Counted from the stretch's first letter, positions 54,091 to 63,757 are shown. The stretch is 64,000 bases of DNA from Oscillatoriales cyanobacterium (GCA_004292955.1 RDXX01000039.1:62001-126000); one strand, 5' to 3'. Program-made: numbers and translations. The notes: generated by a model not told the origin, from the letters alone.

Positions 54091-54471
54091 TTAATCTTCT
54101 AACTGTTGAACAGATGATACTTCAACGGCGGTAACATCGATCGTACCGGGCGGAGTCAAACGGCTAAAATGACCTTCCTCTATTTTCAAAGGTTCGCCAC
54201 AATTAGCACACTGAAACTGAGTTTGATTTAAAGCTGTGAATTCGTACTGACAAACAGGACACTTGTCTTCAATTAAATTGCGTTTCAGCCACCACTGAAG
54301 CGCGAAAAATCCTACCACAGGTGTCAGCAGCAACAAACCTACTACAATCAAAAATGATTTAACTACCCAACCCAAACCAATTGACACCAACACGCAGGCG
54401 ATGCCCAGCAATATCAGCCAATTGCTAATACGGGGTAGGTTTAAAGAGATTTTGGGGGTGCCTTGGTTCAC
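54091..54471 (-). CDS. Membrane protein with C-terminal zinc ribbon
   Basis: 126 aa. Two or three membrane segments (ISNWLILLGIACVLVSIGLG, then SFLIVVGLLLLTPVVGFFAL) and a C-terminal CPVCQYEFTALNQTQFQCANC zinc ribbon (CxxC...CxxC), then a conserved-looking acidic end. Known in cyanobacteria as a small membrane zinc-ribbon protein of unknown function; may act in assembly of a membrane complex. Separated from crr7 on the other strand by repeats. Confidence 0.75.
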   Translation of the reverse strand: MNQGTPKISLNLPRISNWLILLGIACVLVSIGLGWVVKSFLIVVGLLLLTPVVGFFALQWWLKRNLIEDKCPVCQYEFTALNQTQFQCANCGEPLKIEEGHFSRLTPPGTIDVTAVEVSSVQQLED

Positions 54472-54512
54472 GGTGGTCTCCTTTGGTGTCTTTTCAGGTA
54501 GGCATAACTCTA

Positions 54513-54546
54513 TCAGTTGACAGTTGACAGTTGACAGTTGACAGTT
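54513..54546. repeat. GTTGACA heptamer array (about 4 units)
   Basis: CAGTTGACAGTTGACAGTTG... between the glycosyltransferase 3' end and the zinc-ribbon gene. Same family as 21604-21701. Confidence 0.9.
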
Positions 54547-54639
54547 ACTGTACGGGAATCAAATTGTACTAATAAATTTAGATAGTGTTTGAGCTAATTT
54601 TCCTATTATACATTGAGAAACTGCCCTCTACGTCATAAA

Positions 54640-55779
54640 TTAATCTGGGCGATCTATCTGAAAAATCCCAATTAGAGATTGACAAAGGGATTGAAAACTG
54701 AACGCTGCGAGGGTTTGTTCCCTCAACCAAGGCCGATCGCACTTTTTATCTTTTCCTTGAAGCATTTCCACACAAGCAACCGCTACTGCTGCCGGATCTC
54801 GGTGAGGAACTCGCCATCCCAGTTTACCATCTTGCAGCGGATCGGCAGATCCGTCCGCGTCCCCGGCGAGCACTGGTATTCCGCAAGCTAAAGCTTCCAA
54901 ATACACTATACCGAAGCCTTCCTGGGAGGGCATTACATAAGCATCGGCTAACTGATAATGTGCTGCTAAATCTGCTGTCGGTACAAAACCCGCAAATATA
55001 ACTCTTTCGGCAACTCCCAAATCGGTGGCGAGTTTTGCTAATCTAGGGCGATCGTCCCCGCGTCCAATAACCAAGTATTTCACATTGGGAAAACTTTTGG
55101 CAATTTCCGGCAAAGCTTGAATTGTGACATCGACGCCTTTGTAACTATCAGTCGATCGCAATCGGGCTACAGTCATCAATATTTTAGCACCAGTCAGATC
55201 GTACTTTTCTAATAAATGCAGCGGTTTGGGGCCGATAGTAAATATTTTTTCATCTACAGTACAAGGCACTATTTGGAATTTCTCGGGATTTAAGTTGTTG
55301 AGTTCGCAAGTGCGATCGCGCGTGTACCTGCTAATCGTCCAAATGCGATCGGCTTGTCTCATTGCTATTTGATATTTTAGCGGAAGTGTTTCCCAAACTT
55401 CCTTGCCGTAAGTTAAAATCGTGTAGGGAATTCCCAACGGCTGGCATAATGTTTGAATCAGCGGTGCAAGTTTGATGTGACCGCAGAAAACCCGTTGAGG
55501 TCGTTTTTGCACCAAGCAGGTTAGCAATTTGGTGGCAAACTTAAAACGGCCAAGCCAAGCGGGATCAGTTTTTAGGTAAGAGAATTTGAGATTTTTGGAC
55601 TCGAAGGGATTGTGACAATCTGGCCCATCTCGCAACAGCAAAATTTCTGCTTGTGGCGGAAGGTTGTTGGCTGCGGTTAGTGACAAATAAGCTTTCAGGA
55701 TGTCTTGAATGTAGGATTGAATCCCGCCTTCGCTGGAAAATATTTCTAGGAAACAGAATAGGTGATTTGTCGATCGCAT
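54640..55779 (-). CDS. Glycosyltransferase family 4 (GT-B)
   Basis: 379 aa. Retaining GT-B fold: N-terminal EGGIQSYIQDIL (acceptor side), CGHIKLAPLIQTL, then donor-side motifs VARLRSTDSYKGVDVTIQAL, LVIGRGDDRPRLAKLA and the EX7E motif EGFGIVYLEALACGIPVL with catalytic/donor Glu. Cytoplasmic, no signal. Probably adds a sugar to a lipid or polysaccharide acceptor; not adjacent to the exopolysaccharide genes at 32-37 kb, so its pathway is open. An ORF start at 55779 with no strong SD; the upstream 60 bp hold palindromic repeats. Confidence 0.9.
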   Translation of the reverse strand: MRSTNHLFCFLEIFSSEGGIQSYIQDILKAYLSLTAANNLPPQAEILLLRDGPDCHNPFESKNLKFSYLKTDPAWLGRFKFATKLLTCLVQKRPQRVFCGHIKLAPLIQTLCQPLGIPYTILTYGKEVWETLPLKYQIAMRQADRIWTISRYTRDRTCELNNLNPEKFQIVPCTVDEKIFTIGPKPLHLLEKYDLTGAKILMTVARLRSTDSYKGVDVTIQALPEIAKSFPNVKYLVIGRGDDRPRLAKLATDLGVAERVIFAGFVPTADLAAHYQLADAYVMPSQEGFGIVYLEALACGIPVLAGDADGSADPLQDGKLGWRVPHRDPAAVAVACVEMLQGKDKKCDRPWLREQTLAAFSFQSLCQSLIGIFQIDRPD

Positions 55780-55804
55780 TTTTATTTAGATTTGATAGAT
55801 AAGA

Positions 55805-56024
55805 AGACACGGCGGTTGAAACCGCGTCTATACAAGCGAAACCCGCCTCCGCGGGTTGAAGATAAAAGACACGGCGGTTGAAACCGCGCCTATACAAGCG
55901 AAACCCGCCTCCGCGGGTTGAAGATAAAAGACACAGCGATTGAAATTACGTTATTCTCTTTAGTCCGCGGAGGCGGACATCGTTTGTCTAGGCGCGGTTT
56001 CAACCGTACGTCCTATCTTAACTT
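55805..56024. repeat. GGCGGTTGAAACCGC / CCGCCTCCGCGGG tandem repeats
   Basis: Two and a half tandem ~66-bp units of GACACGGCGGTTGAAACCGC...AAACCCGCCTCCGCGGGTTG, ending in AGTCCGCGGAGGCGGACAT...GGCGCGGTTTCAACCG. The same block recurs after serS (57672-57902), so serS is bracketed by copies. Confidence 0.9.
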
Positions 56025-56054
56025 TCATCTGGGCCCTAACTTTCATGTCGCCCA

Positions 56055-56118
56055 AAAAACAAAAAGCCCCTAAACATCGCTGGTTAGGGGAGAAAATTAT
56101 CAGGGTGCATCTACTAAT
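56055..56118 (-). ncRNA. Candidate small RNA with its own promoter and terminator
   Basis: On the minus strand, a strong sigma-70 promoter (next entry) is followed by about 64 nt ending in the hairpin CCCCTAA...TTAGGGG and a T-rich run (GGGGCTTTTTGTTTTTT). There is no ORF in the transcript. No known small RNA (Yfr1, 6S, Yfr2) motif was recognised. Boundaries are predicted from promoter and terminator; expression is not shown. Confidence 0.55.
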
Positions 56119-56124
56119 GTGGTT

Positions 56125-56169
56125 AGTATAGCATCCTTTTGTGGGGTGTCACCCATCATGGGTGACACC
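56125..56169 (-). promoter_or_regulatory. Promoter and 25-bp perfect palindrome driving the candidate small RNA
   Basis: Minus-strand -10 TATACT (56125-56130) and -35 GTGACA (56147-56152) with a 16-bp spacer. The -35 lies inside a perfect palindrome (arms GGTGTCACCCA and TGGGTGACACC with a TCA centre), the geometry of an operator overlapping a promoter. Confidence 0.6.
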
Positions 56170-56386
56170 AACGCAGTTTTTTCGATGAGAATAAATTATA
56201 TTTGAGGTGCTAAATGATTGCCAAAGCTTGTATGTCCGATCGCATTGTCGCTGTTAACCTAAGATAGGACTGACGCAAAAATCCTCAGAAAGCCTGTAGA
56301 TTCGTAGATCTATGCTCGCGAAAGCCGATATTTTTCCAGAAATCGGGTTGGCGATCGGCAAGTCCTATATTATTTAAAATAAATCC

Positions 56387-57667
56387 GTGCTAGACCTCAA
56401 ATTAATCCGAGAAAATCCGCAAGCCGTACAAGAGGGCCTCAACACTCGCGGAGGCAATCACGAAATCGAGCCAATTCTGCAACTAGACAAACAGCAGCGG
56501 GAGTTGGAAGGTAAGCGATCGCAACTGCAAGCCCGCAGCAACGAAATAGCCAAACTCATCGGGCAAAAAAGAAAATCGGGTTTACCCCTCGAATCTCCCG
56601 AAATTCAGACTCTGCAAGCCGAAGGTAACGAAGTCGGCACGCAGTCGAACGAATTGCAAGCACAGGAAAAAGACTTAAAAGCTCAAATAGAAGCTCTATT
56701 GTTACCATTGCCGAACTTGCCCGGTAAGTCAACTCCGTTAGGCAAAAATGAAGATGAAAACATCGAAATCCGGCGCTGGGGAGACGAATACATTCCCCAA
56801 AATCCCGAGATTTTGCCCCACTGGGAAATCGGCGAAAAATTAGGAATTATCAACTTTGAACGGGCAGTAAAAATCGCTAGTCCCCGCTTTGTCACGTTAG
56901 TTGGCGCAGGTGCAGCCCTGGAAAGAGCGATTATTCAATTCATGCTCGATCGCCATACCAAAGCTGGTTATATAGAAGTAATTCCCCCACTTTTAGTTAA
57001 TACCGAATCCCTCACTGCTACAGGTCAATTGCCGAAATTTGCTGAAGAAAGTTTTAAGTGCGATCAAGACGATTTATGGTTAATTCCTACTTCTGAAGTT
57101 CCGGTGGTGAATTTGTACCGAGGTGAAATCTTGACAGCAGAACAGTTGCCAGTTTATCACTGTTCTTTCACTCCTTGTTTTCGCCGGGAAGCGGGAAGTT
57201 ACGGCAAAGATACGCGGGGATTGATTCGGTTGCACCAATTTAATAAGGTGGAATTGGTAAAACTGGTGCATCCGAGTACCTCTGAGGCTGAGCACGAAAA
57301 GCTCGTGCAGGATGCTGAGGGTGTTTTGCAGGCGCTGAAATTGCCTTATCGGGCGATCGAGCTTTGTACCGGCGACTTAGGTTTCGCGGCGGCAAAAACC
57401 TACGATTTAGAGGTGTGGCTGCCTTCTGCGGGCAAATACCGCGAGATTTCGAGTTGTTCCAATGTCGCAGATTTTCAGGCGCGGCGGGCAAATATTCGGT
57501 TTAAAGAAGCGGGGAAAAAAGGTACTCAATTCGTGCACGCGCTTAACGGTTCCGGTTTAGCTGTGGGGCGGACAATGGCGGCTATTTTGGAGAATTACCA
57601 GCAGCCGGATGGGACGGTAAAAGTGCCGGAAGTTCTCCAATCTTATCTCGGTCGCGAGGTTTTGTAA
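56387..57667 (+). CDS. serS: Seryl-tRNA synthetase
   Basis: 426 aa class II synthetase. N-terminal long coiled-coil arm ([20 protein letters not shown]), then motif 1-type [18 protein letters not shown], motif 2 [19 protein letters not shown], and motif 3 [21 protein letters not shown] start at 56387, since [11 protein letters not shown] is the family start. Flanked on both sides by the same palindromic repeat block and, upstream, by the candidate small-RNA promoter. Confidence 0.96.
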   Translation: MLDLKLIRENPQAVQEGLNTRGGNHEIEPILQLDKQQRELEGKRSQLQARSNEIAKLIGQKRKSGLPLESPEIQTLQAEGNEVGTQSNELQAQEKDLKAQIEALLLPLPNLPGKSTPLGKNEDENIEIRRWGDEYIPQNPEILPHWEIGEKLGIINFERAVKIASPRFVTLVGAGAALERAIIQFMLDRHTKAGYIEVIPPLLVNTESLTATGQLPKFAEESFKCDQDDLWLIPTSEVPVVNLYRGEILTAEQLPVYHCSFTPCFRREAGSYGKDTRGLIRLHQFNKVELVKLVHPSTSEAEHEKLVQDAEGVLQALKLPYRAIELCTGDLGFAAAKTYDLEVWLPSAGKYREISSCSNVADFQARRANIRFKEAGKKGTQFVHALNGSGLAVGRTMAAILENYQQPDGTVKVPEVLQSYLGREVL

Positions 57668-57671
57668 ACTA

Positions 57672-57902
57672 CGAAGACACGGCGGTTGAAACCGCGTCTA
57701 TACAGACAAAACCCGCCTCCGCGGGTTGAAGACAAAGGCGGTTGCGAGGTATTGTAAACTACGAAGACACGGCGGTTGAAACCGCGTCTATACAGACAAA
57801 ACCCGCCTCCGCGGGTTGAAGGCAAAGGCGGTTGAAATTAGGCGATCTTCTTGAGTCCGCGGAGGCGGACATTGTTTGTGTAGGCGCGGTTTCAACCGCC
57901 GA
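57672..57902. repeat. GGCGGTTGAAACCGC tandem repeats, second block
   Basis: Two units of GACACGGCGGTTGAAACCGCGTC...ACAAAACCCGCCTCCGCGGG about 90 bp apart, then a GAGTCCGCGGAGGCGGACATTG...GCGGTTTCAACCGCC end. Near-identical to 55805-56024. Confidence 0.9.
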
Positions 57903-57921
57903 CTCAAACGGGGTTTCTGAC

Positions 57922-58938
57922 TTACAAATTTTTTAGTGCTTCCTTGATATCCAGCGCCAAAAATCTATCCAACGCTAAATACATCCAATAAAGAGATAAC
58001 TGAGCATCACTGTTAGTCTTTTGAAACCCCAAAGCATAGGACATTTTTTCATAGCTGGGGTGAATAATTAACGTGTACAAGTCGCAAAGATTGGGAAAAT
58101 CTGTTTGGATTTCTACTAAAATTTTTTGTACATCCTCAATCAAAGTAATTCGGTATTCTTCTAAATATTTCGGATCGATTACCCAACAGCGGACAAACAC
58201 TGACTGGCAATTCCGATCTCCTGGTAGCGCCATCTTGAAAGGATCGATATCAGAAACAGAACTTAAATGCAGGCTTTTGCTGGGAGCACTAAAAAAATTA
58301 ACATCCGATTCGCTAGCGGTGGGATAAAGTAAATAAAATCCGACTGGATTGAGATTGTCACAGCGACGCAAAACTCGCATTCCTTTTGAATATTGAGCAG
58401 CCGAAAGCCGAATAACTTTAGCAATCTTTTGGGGAACTGCGTTGGTGCTGCGGTTCATCCAGTTATAATAGCTTGCTAGTAAATTAGCGACGGGGATGGC
58501 ATCGCATCGAGGGTTAAAATCATCTAATTTGAGTTTGACTGAATTTTCGGGCTTCGGCGGATCTAAAATTTCTGGGATGGGTTGAATTTTAATTGCTGTA
58601 GCGTTTCCGTCAAAGTGTTTTTCGATCAATCCGAGTGCTTCTAGTTTATCTAACATCATGCCGGCGGCGCGATCGCTCCCGCGATCGGAATCCGAGTAAA
58701 ATAGTTCTGCTGCTTCCCGGTGAGTGCACTGCACTTCTGTGGCTGGTAATTCCAGTTTAGTCAGCGGCGGTTTGACGCGGGGCTGGCTTTCCTGAAGCTG
58801 TTTCACTGATAAGTAAATCCAAAGCCTGACAAAGCATTCAGCCCTAGTGCGAGTGACGCCTACTCGTTTCATCAACAGGGAAACAGCGGCGCGGCGCTGA
58901 GATTGAGAATACCAACTATCTAGTTTTGCAATATCCAT
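57922..58938 (-). CDS. Cyanobacterial hypothetical protein, 338 aa
   Basis: Not recognised. N-terminal half is helical with a winged-helix-like region (RGSDRAAGMMLDKLEALGLIEKH) suggestive of a DNA-binding fold; the C-terminal half contains a conserved FLLYP.../SDVNFFSAPSKSLHLSSVSD region and an alpha/beta stretch (NLCDLYTLIIHPSYEKMSYA) that looks like an acyltransferase- or GNAT-like fold without clear CoA motif. Cytoplasmic. Encoded singly between repeat blocks. Confidence 0.6.
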   Translation of the reverse strand: MDIAKLDSWYSQSQRRAAVSLLMKRVGVTRTRAECFVRLWIYLSVKQLQESQPRVKPPLTKLELPATEVQCTHREAAELFYSDSDRGSDRAAGMMLDKLEALGLIEKHFDGNATAIKIQPIPEILDPPKPENSVKLKLDDFNPRCDAIPVANLLASYYNWMNRSTNAVPQKIAKVIRLSAAQYSKGMRVLRRCDNLNPVGFYLLYPTASESDVNFFSAPSKSLHLSSVSDIDPFKMALPGDRNCQSVFVRCWVIDPKYLEEYRITLIEDVQKILVEIQTDFPNLCDLYTLIIHPSYEKMSYALGFQKTNSDAQLSLYWMYLALDRFLALDIKEALKNL

Positions 58939-59150
58939 TTCAGTCGGGAAGCAGGGAAGGAACTCTAGTTATATTTTGGCTTAATTTTACAAAAAACTTC
59001 ACCCCGCTTCATGTTACTTGTTGCCGCTGTTGCTGAACTTGTCTGATTTCCCCTGACTCTACAATACAACTGGTTGCTCCTTGCAGGTTCAGTGCTTCAC
59101 AAAGCACAATCAATTTTAGATATTTTCAGGCTTGATTTAAGTATGTCGTT
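58939..59150. other. Gap before the third composite repeat
   Basis: About 210 bp carrying the upstream region of the minus-strand hypothetical gene. No further feature seen. Confidence 0.35.
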
Positions 59151-59152
59151 GA

Positions 59153-59290
59153 ACAGTTGACAGTTGACAGTTGACAGTTGACAGTTTGAGAGCGGCCTCT
59201 ACCCTTAAGTCCGAGGATTGGAGTAATGAATAGTCTGATTTTAATTTCTCCCGATCGGGCGGGCTTTCAACCAATTCTTTCTGGTTAAAT
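59153..59290. repeat. GTTGACA heptamers and composite repeat core, copy 3
   Basis: Four GTTGACA units followed by CCTCTACCC...AAGTCCGAGGATTGGAG...GATTTTAATTTCTCCCG...CAATTCTTT. Same order as 20823-20966. A tetranucleotide TTAC run (59298-59323) follows before the next gene. Confidence 0.85.
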
Positions 59291-59369
59291 TGATTTACAC
59301 TCACTTACTTACTTACTTACTTAACAAACAACGAACTCGACTAAATTAGTATTTTGAGAGGTTTAGGGT

Positions 59370-61238
59370 ATGCACAGCGCTTATATCAATCGGATTGGGA
59401 AATTTTTGCCGGGAGAAGCGATTAATAATGATGAGATGGAGGAGTATCTAGGCAAAATTGCCGATCGCCCTTCGAGAGTCAGACAGCGCATTCTCAACAG
59501 TAACGGGATTAAACAGCGTTATTATGCGATCGACAAACAGCAGCAAACACTCTATTCTAACAGCCAAATGGCAGCGTTTGCTGTCCGGGATGCGATCGCC
59601 CAGGCAAATTTGGAACCAGGGGCGATCGACTTACTCGCCTGCGCTACCACTTTACCAGACTTATTAGTACCAGGATTTGCCAGCACAGTACACGGGGAAC
59701 TTTCCGAATTATCTCCCCTAGAAATAGTTTCAACTCAAGGAGTTTGCTGTGCGGGAGTTACCGCCTTAAATTACGCCACATCTCAACTCGAACTCGGCAA
59801 AAAACAAACAGCAATCGCCGTAGCCTCGGAATTTCCCTCGCGCCTGTTCAAAAACAGCAAATTTGAAGTAGAAACATCAGTCCAAGCCGGAAAACCCCTA
59901 CCTTTCGATACAGAATTTCTGCGTTGGATGCTATCCGACGGCGCCGGAGCATTTTTGCTCCAAAACCATCCGAATGCCTCAGGAATTAGCTTAAAAATAG
60001 AATGGATTGAATTGATTTCTCACGCCAACGCTTATCCAGTTTGTATGTATTCAGGATTAGCAAACGAAACATCAACCAAAAGCTGGTTAGATTATTCATC
60101 CTACCTCGATGCAGCCACAGCCGGAGCCTTTGACTTGCGGCAAAATATTCGCTTGCTAGACAATGTAATGAAATTAGGCGTTGAAGGTTGGCTGGGCTTG
60201 ATTAAATCAGGGAGAGTTTGTCCGCAGGAAATTGACTGGCTGCTGTGCCACTATTCCTCTCACTTTTTCCGGGGACAAATTGTCGAACTTTTGGAACAAG
60301 CAGGCTGCATGATTCCCGAAGAAAAATGGTTTACTAACTTGTACTCGCGGGGAAATACAGGCTGTGCAGCGATTTATTTAATGTTAGAGGAATTGTTCAA
60401 CTCTGGCAAGTTGCAGTCTGGACAAAAAATCTTTTGTTTTGTTCCGGAAAGCGGTCGCTTTACAACGGCATACATGATGTTAACTGTTGTGGAAAACACT
60501 AATAAATCTATGACTTCTCAAAGTTTTCAATCCCTTGATGTTCCCGAAGCTTCGCCTCTCGAAAGTGTTAAACCGGAAATGTTTTACTCTCCGCAAGCTT
60601 ATTTGTTGCGGGAGTTAGCCTGGATTTGGCTGAGATTCGATCGCGAAATTCGTTCCGTTCCCATTGTCCGCAAATTGTACCGGGGAGAGTTTACAATAGA
60701 AGACTATCAAGCTTTGCTGTGCAATCTCCGCCCGCAAGTTGTCGAGGGAGCGCGCTGGATTGCTCGGGCTGCTTCTAACATGACTGACTTTCGTTTGCGA
60801 TCGACTTTTATAGGACACGCCCAAGACGAACACCGCGACTATCAAATGCTCGAACGGAATTATGTTTCTGTCGGAGGCGAGTTGTCAAAAATTGTGGAAT
60901 ATGATAAGAATATTGGCAGCGAAGCACTGTCAGCTTTTATCTTCCACCAAGCATCGCGGGAAAATCCGGTTGATTTAATTGGCAGTATGTTTATCATCGA
61001 AGGATTGGGAAATCGGTTGGCGGGAAAGTGGGCAAAAGAAATCAAAGAAACTCTCGGTTTGCAAGACGAACAAGTATCATTTTTAGCTTATCACGGAGCT
61101 AATGACGAGTCGCATCTAGCGAAATTAGAAAATTTGATTAATGCCGAATGGATGACGGATGATATCGCCCGCCGCATTGTCAAAACCGCCCGCGTTACTG
61201 CTCGTTTATATTTGCTGCAATTGGAGGAAATCCGCTAA
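59370..61238 (+). CDS. KAS III-like domain fused to a heme-oxygenase-like diiron domain
   Basis: 622 aa, two domains. Residues 1-375: thiolase-fold ketoacyl-ACP synthase III. Catalytic Cys127 in TQGVCCAGVTAL, His294 in LLCHYSSHF, Asn329 in RGNTGCAAIYL, so the Cys-His-Asn triad is present. Residues 400-622: all-helical heme-oxygenase-like domain with candidate metal ligands Glu459 (VVEGARW), Glu487/His488 (AQDEHRDY), Glu544 (IIEGLGNRL) and H575xxxD579xxH582 (YHGANDESH), the spacing seen in HDO oxidases. Predicted to condense an acyl chain and oxidise it. It overlaps the next gene by one base (TAATG). Confidence 0.8.
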   Translation: MHSAYINRIGKFLPGEAINNDEMEEYLGKIADRPSRVRQRILNSNGIKQRYYAIDKQQQTLYSNSQMAAFAVRDAIAQANLEPGAIDLLACATTLPDLLVPGFASTVHGELSELSPLEIVSTQGVCCAGVTALNYATSQLELGKKQTAIAVASEFPSRLFKNSKFEVETSVQAGKPLPFDTEFLRWMLSDGAGAFLLQNHPNASGISLKIEWIELISHANAYPVCMYSGLANETSTKSWLDYSSYLDAATAGAFDLRQNIRLLDNVMKLGVEGWLGLIKSGRVCPQEIDWLLCHYSSHFFRGQIVELLEQAGCMIPEEKWFTNLYSRGNTGCAAIYLMLEELFNSGKLQSGQKIFCFVPESGRFTTAYMMLTVVENTNKSMTSQSFQSLDVPEASPLESVKPEMFYSPQAYLLRELAWIWLRFDREIRSVPIVRKLYRGEFTIEDYQALLCNLRPQVVEGARWIARAASNMTDFRLRSTFIGHAQDEHRDYQMLERNYVSVGGELSKIVEYDKNIGSEALSAFIFHQASRENPVDLIGSMFIIEGLGNRLAGKWAKEIKETLGLQDEQVSFLAYHGANDESHLAKLENLINAEWMTDDIARRIVKTARVTARLYLLQLEEIR

Positions 61239-62164
61239 TGCAAAAGCTGCAAAAACAAGATATCGAAAGTCTCCCCGATGAGCGGCAAATCCCCTATGCG
61301 ACGAAACCGTACAACCGCCGAGATCCGAATGTTTGGGATGTCCTGTTTTGCGATCGGTCAATTCCCGTCGATTTAGTTGCAAAAGCATATATGATGCGGG
61401 ATTTGCAAAACTGGACTCGCAATTATTTGCTCATCCCGATCAAAATAATTGCTAACTTGTTGCTAGCGGTAATTATGATAGCAAAGCGCCTGTTGCCCTT
61501 TCAATTTCGCGCTTACACTTTAATGCACAAATCGGCTGCATTTTTCCTAAATAACTTTGTCTCGCCCGAAGCTTGTTATTTAATTGTGCGGCACATCAGC
61601 ATCGGCTCCAACATTATCAACTTCTTAATTGATAACGGCCCGGACACCCAGATTGAAAAGTCAAAACTTTATCCGCGTACAGTTAGCGATTTAGCAGAAA
61701 ATGCCTTTCTCGAACACGACTTAATTTTGTATAACTTTGTCTGGGACTACAACCAAGCAATACTGACAAATCCCAACTGGTTGCAGCTTGTCAAAAAACG
61801 CGGAATTAATTATGATAGCATTCAACCTGTGGAAGTTGCCATAGATTTTCAGAAACGCAGGTGGCTGAGGATTTTGGATTTAGAATCTGCGATCGAATTG
61901 TTTAAAGTATTTTATTCTCTCTGTTTGACTAGCGACGAATTTGCGCGAGCAGTAATGTCGCTTCAGTTAGATGAAAACTTCGGAGTGTACGTCAGCGAGA
62001 TTACCGGAAATCATGACTGGAATCATGTAATTGTCAACCGCCATCCGCTAGCACCAAACAGTCCGTTTAATGCAGCACGAGACTTGTTTTTGCACGGAAT
62101 AATTTCGGAATATCTCTATCGGTATTTAGAACTACAAAAAGAGATGAGCATTGCTGAAAATTAG
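61238..62164 (+). CDS. Hypothetical membrane-associated partner of the KAS III fusion
   Basis: 308 aa. A hydrophobic segment (LLIPIKIIANLLLAVIMIA) near residue 65, otherwise helical and soluble, with GNHDWNHVIVNRHPL near residue 255 as a possible His/Asp cluster. No named domain recognised. It shares its first base with the stop of the fusion gene (TAATG), so it is translationally coupled and probably acts in the same pathway. Confidence 0.7.
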   Translation: MQKLQKQDIESLPDERQIPYATKPYNRRDPNVWDVLFCDRSIPVDLVAKAYMMRDLQNWTRNYLLIPIKIIANLLLAVIMIAKRLLPFQFRAYTLMHKSAAFFLNNFVSPEACYLIVRHISIGSNIINFLIDNGPDTQIEKSKLYPRTVSDLAENAFLEHDLILYNFVWDYNQAILTNPNWLQLVKKRGINYDSIQPVEVAIDFQKRRWLRILDLESAIELFKVFYSLCLTSDEFARAVMSLQLDENFGVYVSEITGNHDWNHVIVNRHPLAPNSPFNAARDLFLHGIISEYLYRYLELQKEMSIAEN

Positions 62165-62200
62165 GGTGCATCAGCTCTCGAATAAAAACACTCAAATAGG

Positions 62201-62258
62201 TTCGTAGTGAGGACTTAAGTCCGCATAATTTCAAGAGAACTAAATTCCTCACTACAAA
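62201..62258. repeat. Palindromic TTCGTAGT...ACTACAAA element, copy 2
   Basis: About 58 bp with ends TTCGTAGTGAGGACT and AAATTCCTCACTACAAA. Related to 1628-1687. The following 300 bp hold no gene. Confidence 0.65.
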
Positions 62259-62563
62259 AAATTTTACTAAGGATAATTGAGTGATATGATATGATACCAT
62301 TTAGAAAAAATGTGGCAACTATAAAATTGTTGGGCGGAGTGAAACGGAGGGTTGTTTAGTTTACCCAATGTGTAAGGTGCGTCGCCCCACCGATTTTTAC
62401 TCTTTTTTAGAGATTGTGGATGAATCCACACCCTGCATATACTCTTGCATTAATTTGGCAAATTGGTATAATTTGATTTCCTGAATCCTCGAAAACCTCT
62501 AAGCTGAGCCACCCAACAAGTTGCCAAACATTCTTGATTTCAAGATAAAATCAATAAAAAATC

Positions 62564-62701
62564 TCAAGCCAGTGCTAGCTGTGGTTGTTCTGCTAATTTC
62601 GACAAATCATGATAGATCACAATCCACTTACCTGTAATCGGATCGCGGTAAGTAATAAATGGATTAGATTTTAAAGGTTTATTGCAAGGTTTAGCTGCCA
62701 T
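62564..62701 (-). CDS. Small protein, 45 aa
   Basis: Read from the minus strand, below the track limit: starts MAAKPCNKPLKSNPFITYRD and continues PITGKWIVIYHDLSKL before the stop. The FITYRDPITGKWIV segment looks like a strand-turn-strand with conserved character, so I rate it likely real; ATG has GGAGTG-like context upstream (CCAAATAAATCG on the plus strand). Family not known to me. Confidence 0.55.
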   Translation of the reverse strand: MAAKPCNKPLKSNPFITYRDPITGKWIVIYHDLSKLAEQPQLALA

Positions 62702-63016
62702 TTCTACACACTCCAAATAAATCGTATTGAATAATTCTACAACGCCATACTTTTAATGATCGCCTGTTTTGCAGAATATCCGGGTGATTGTTGCCTCAAC
62801 AACAGGTGATATTTCAGGCATTTTATGGTGACAGATAGCACTATGTAGTGTGATTGAAAAATTCATTTATAGTGAGCGATATCACAAAAAAACTCCGAAA
62901 AACAATTCTGCCTCGTGCCTTTTATCGTCTATCTTCAAAAGGCCGACTATTTTCCGCAAAAATCTGATATTATTAAGTAAGGTAAAGACGTTTATCAGAG
63001 ATCTCCTCACAAACTT
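62702..63016. other. Gap before msrA
   Basis: 315 bp, no convincing gene (the 80-aa ORF at 62850 runs into msrA in another frame). A TAAGTAAGGTAAAGACG stretch just before msrA could hold its promoter. Confidence 0.35.
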
Positions 63017-63670
63017 ATGGCGCTATTTGGATTTGGCAAAAAGTCGAGTCTGCCGTCTCCCCAAGACGCATTGCCGGGACGGGCAGAGTTGATGCCGATA
63101 CCGGCAACTCACTTTGTTAATGGCAATCCCCTCAAGCCTCCGTTTCCAAACGGCATGGAAACTGCGATGTTTGGCCTGGGCTGTTTTTGGGGCGCGGAAC
63201 GCAAATTTTGGCAGGAAAAAGGTGTTTTTTCGACTGCGGTTGGCTACGCTGCGGGGATTACTCCGAATCCTACTTACAATGAAGTTTGCAGCGGGATGAC
63301 GGGACATAATGAAGTTGTTTTGGTTGTGTTCGATCCGAAAGTAATTAGTTACGAAACGCTGCTAAAGGTTTTTTGGGAAAGCCACAATCCGACTCAGGGA
63401 ATGCGGCAGGGTAATGATTCGGGTACTCAATATCGATCGGGAATTTACACGTATTCAGCCAGCCAAAAGCAGCTAGCTGAAGCTTCGCGGGATGCTTACC
63501 AGCAAGCTCTGACGCCCGCTGGTTACGGCAAGATTACTACTGAAATCATTGATGCTCCTGAGTTTTATTACGCGGAAAGCTATCACCAGCAGTATCTTGC
63601 TAAAAACCCGAACGGTTATTGCGGTTTGGGCGGTACTAAGGTTTGTTTGCCGGCTATGTCTCAGGCTTGA
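63017..63670 (+). CDS. msrA: Peptide-methionine (S)-S-oxide reductase MsrA
   Basis: 217 aa. Catalytic motif [13 protein letters not shown] (Cys56), conserved [20 protein letters not shown] and [20 protein letters not shown], and C-terminal [12 protein letters not shown] providing two resolving Cys, as in thioredoxin-recycled MsrA. Repairs oxidised methionine. The N-terminal extension ([20 protein letters not shown]) is typical of cyanobacterial MsrA. Confidence 0.95.
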   Translation: MALFGFGKKSSLPSPQDALPGRAELMPIPATHFVNGNPLKPPFPNGMETAMFGLGCFWGAERKFWQEKGVFSTAVGYAAGITPNPTYNEVCSGMTGHNEVVLVVFDPKVISYETLLKVFWESHNPTQGMRQGNDSGTQYRSGIYTYSASQKQLAEASRDAYQQALTPAGYGKITTEIIDAPEFYYAESYHQQYLAKNPNGYCGLGGTKVCLPAMSQA

Positions 63671-63757
63671 GAGTTAATTCTGATTGATGGGGATACAACA
63701 AGGTTCGTTGGTGTCAATTTAAGATAAGACGTAGTGCAGATTTGCTGTCTGACTATT

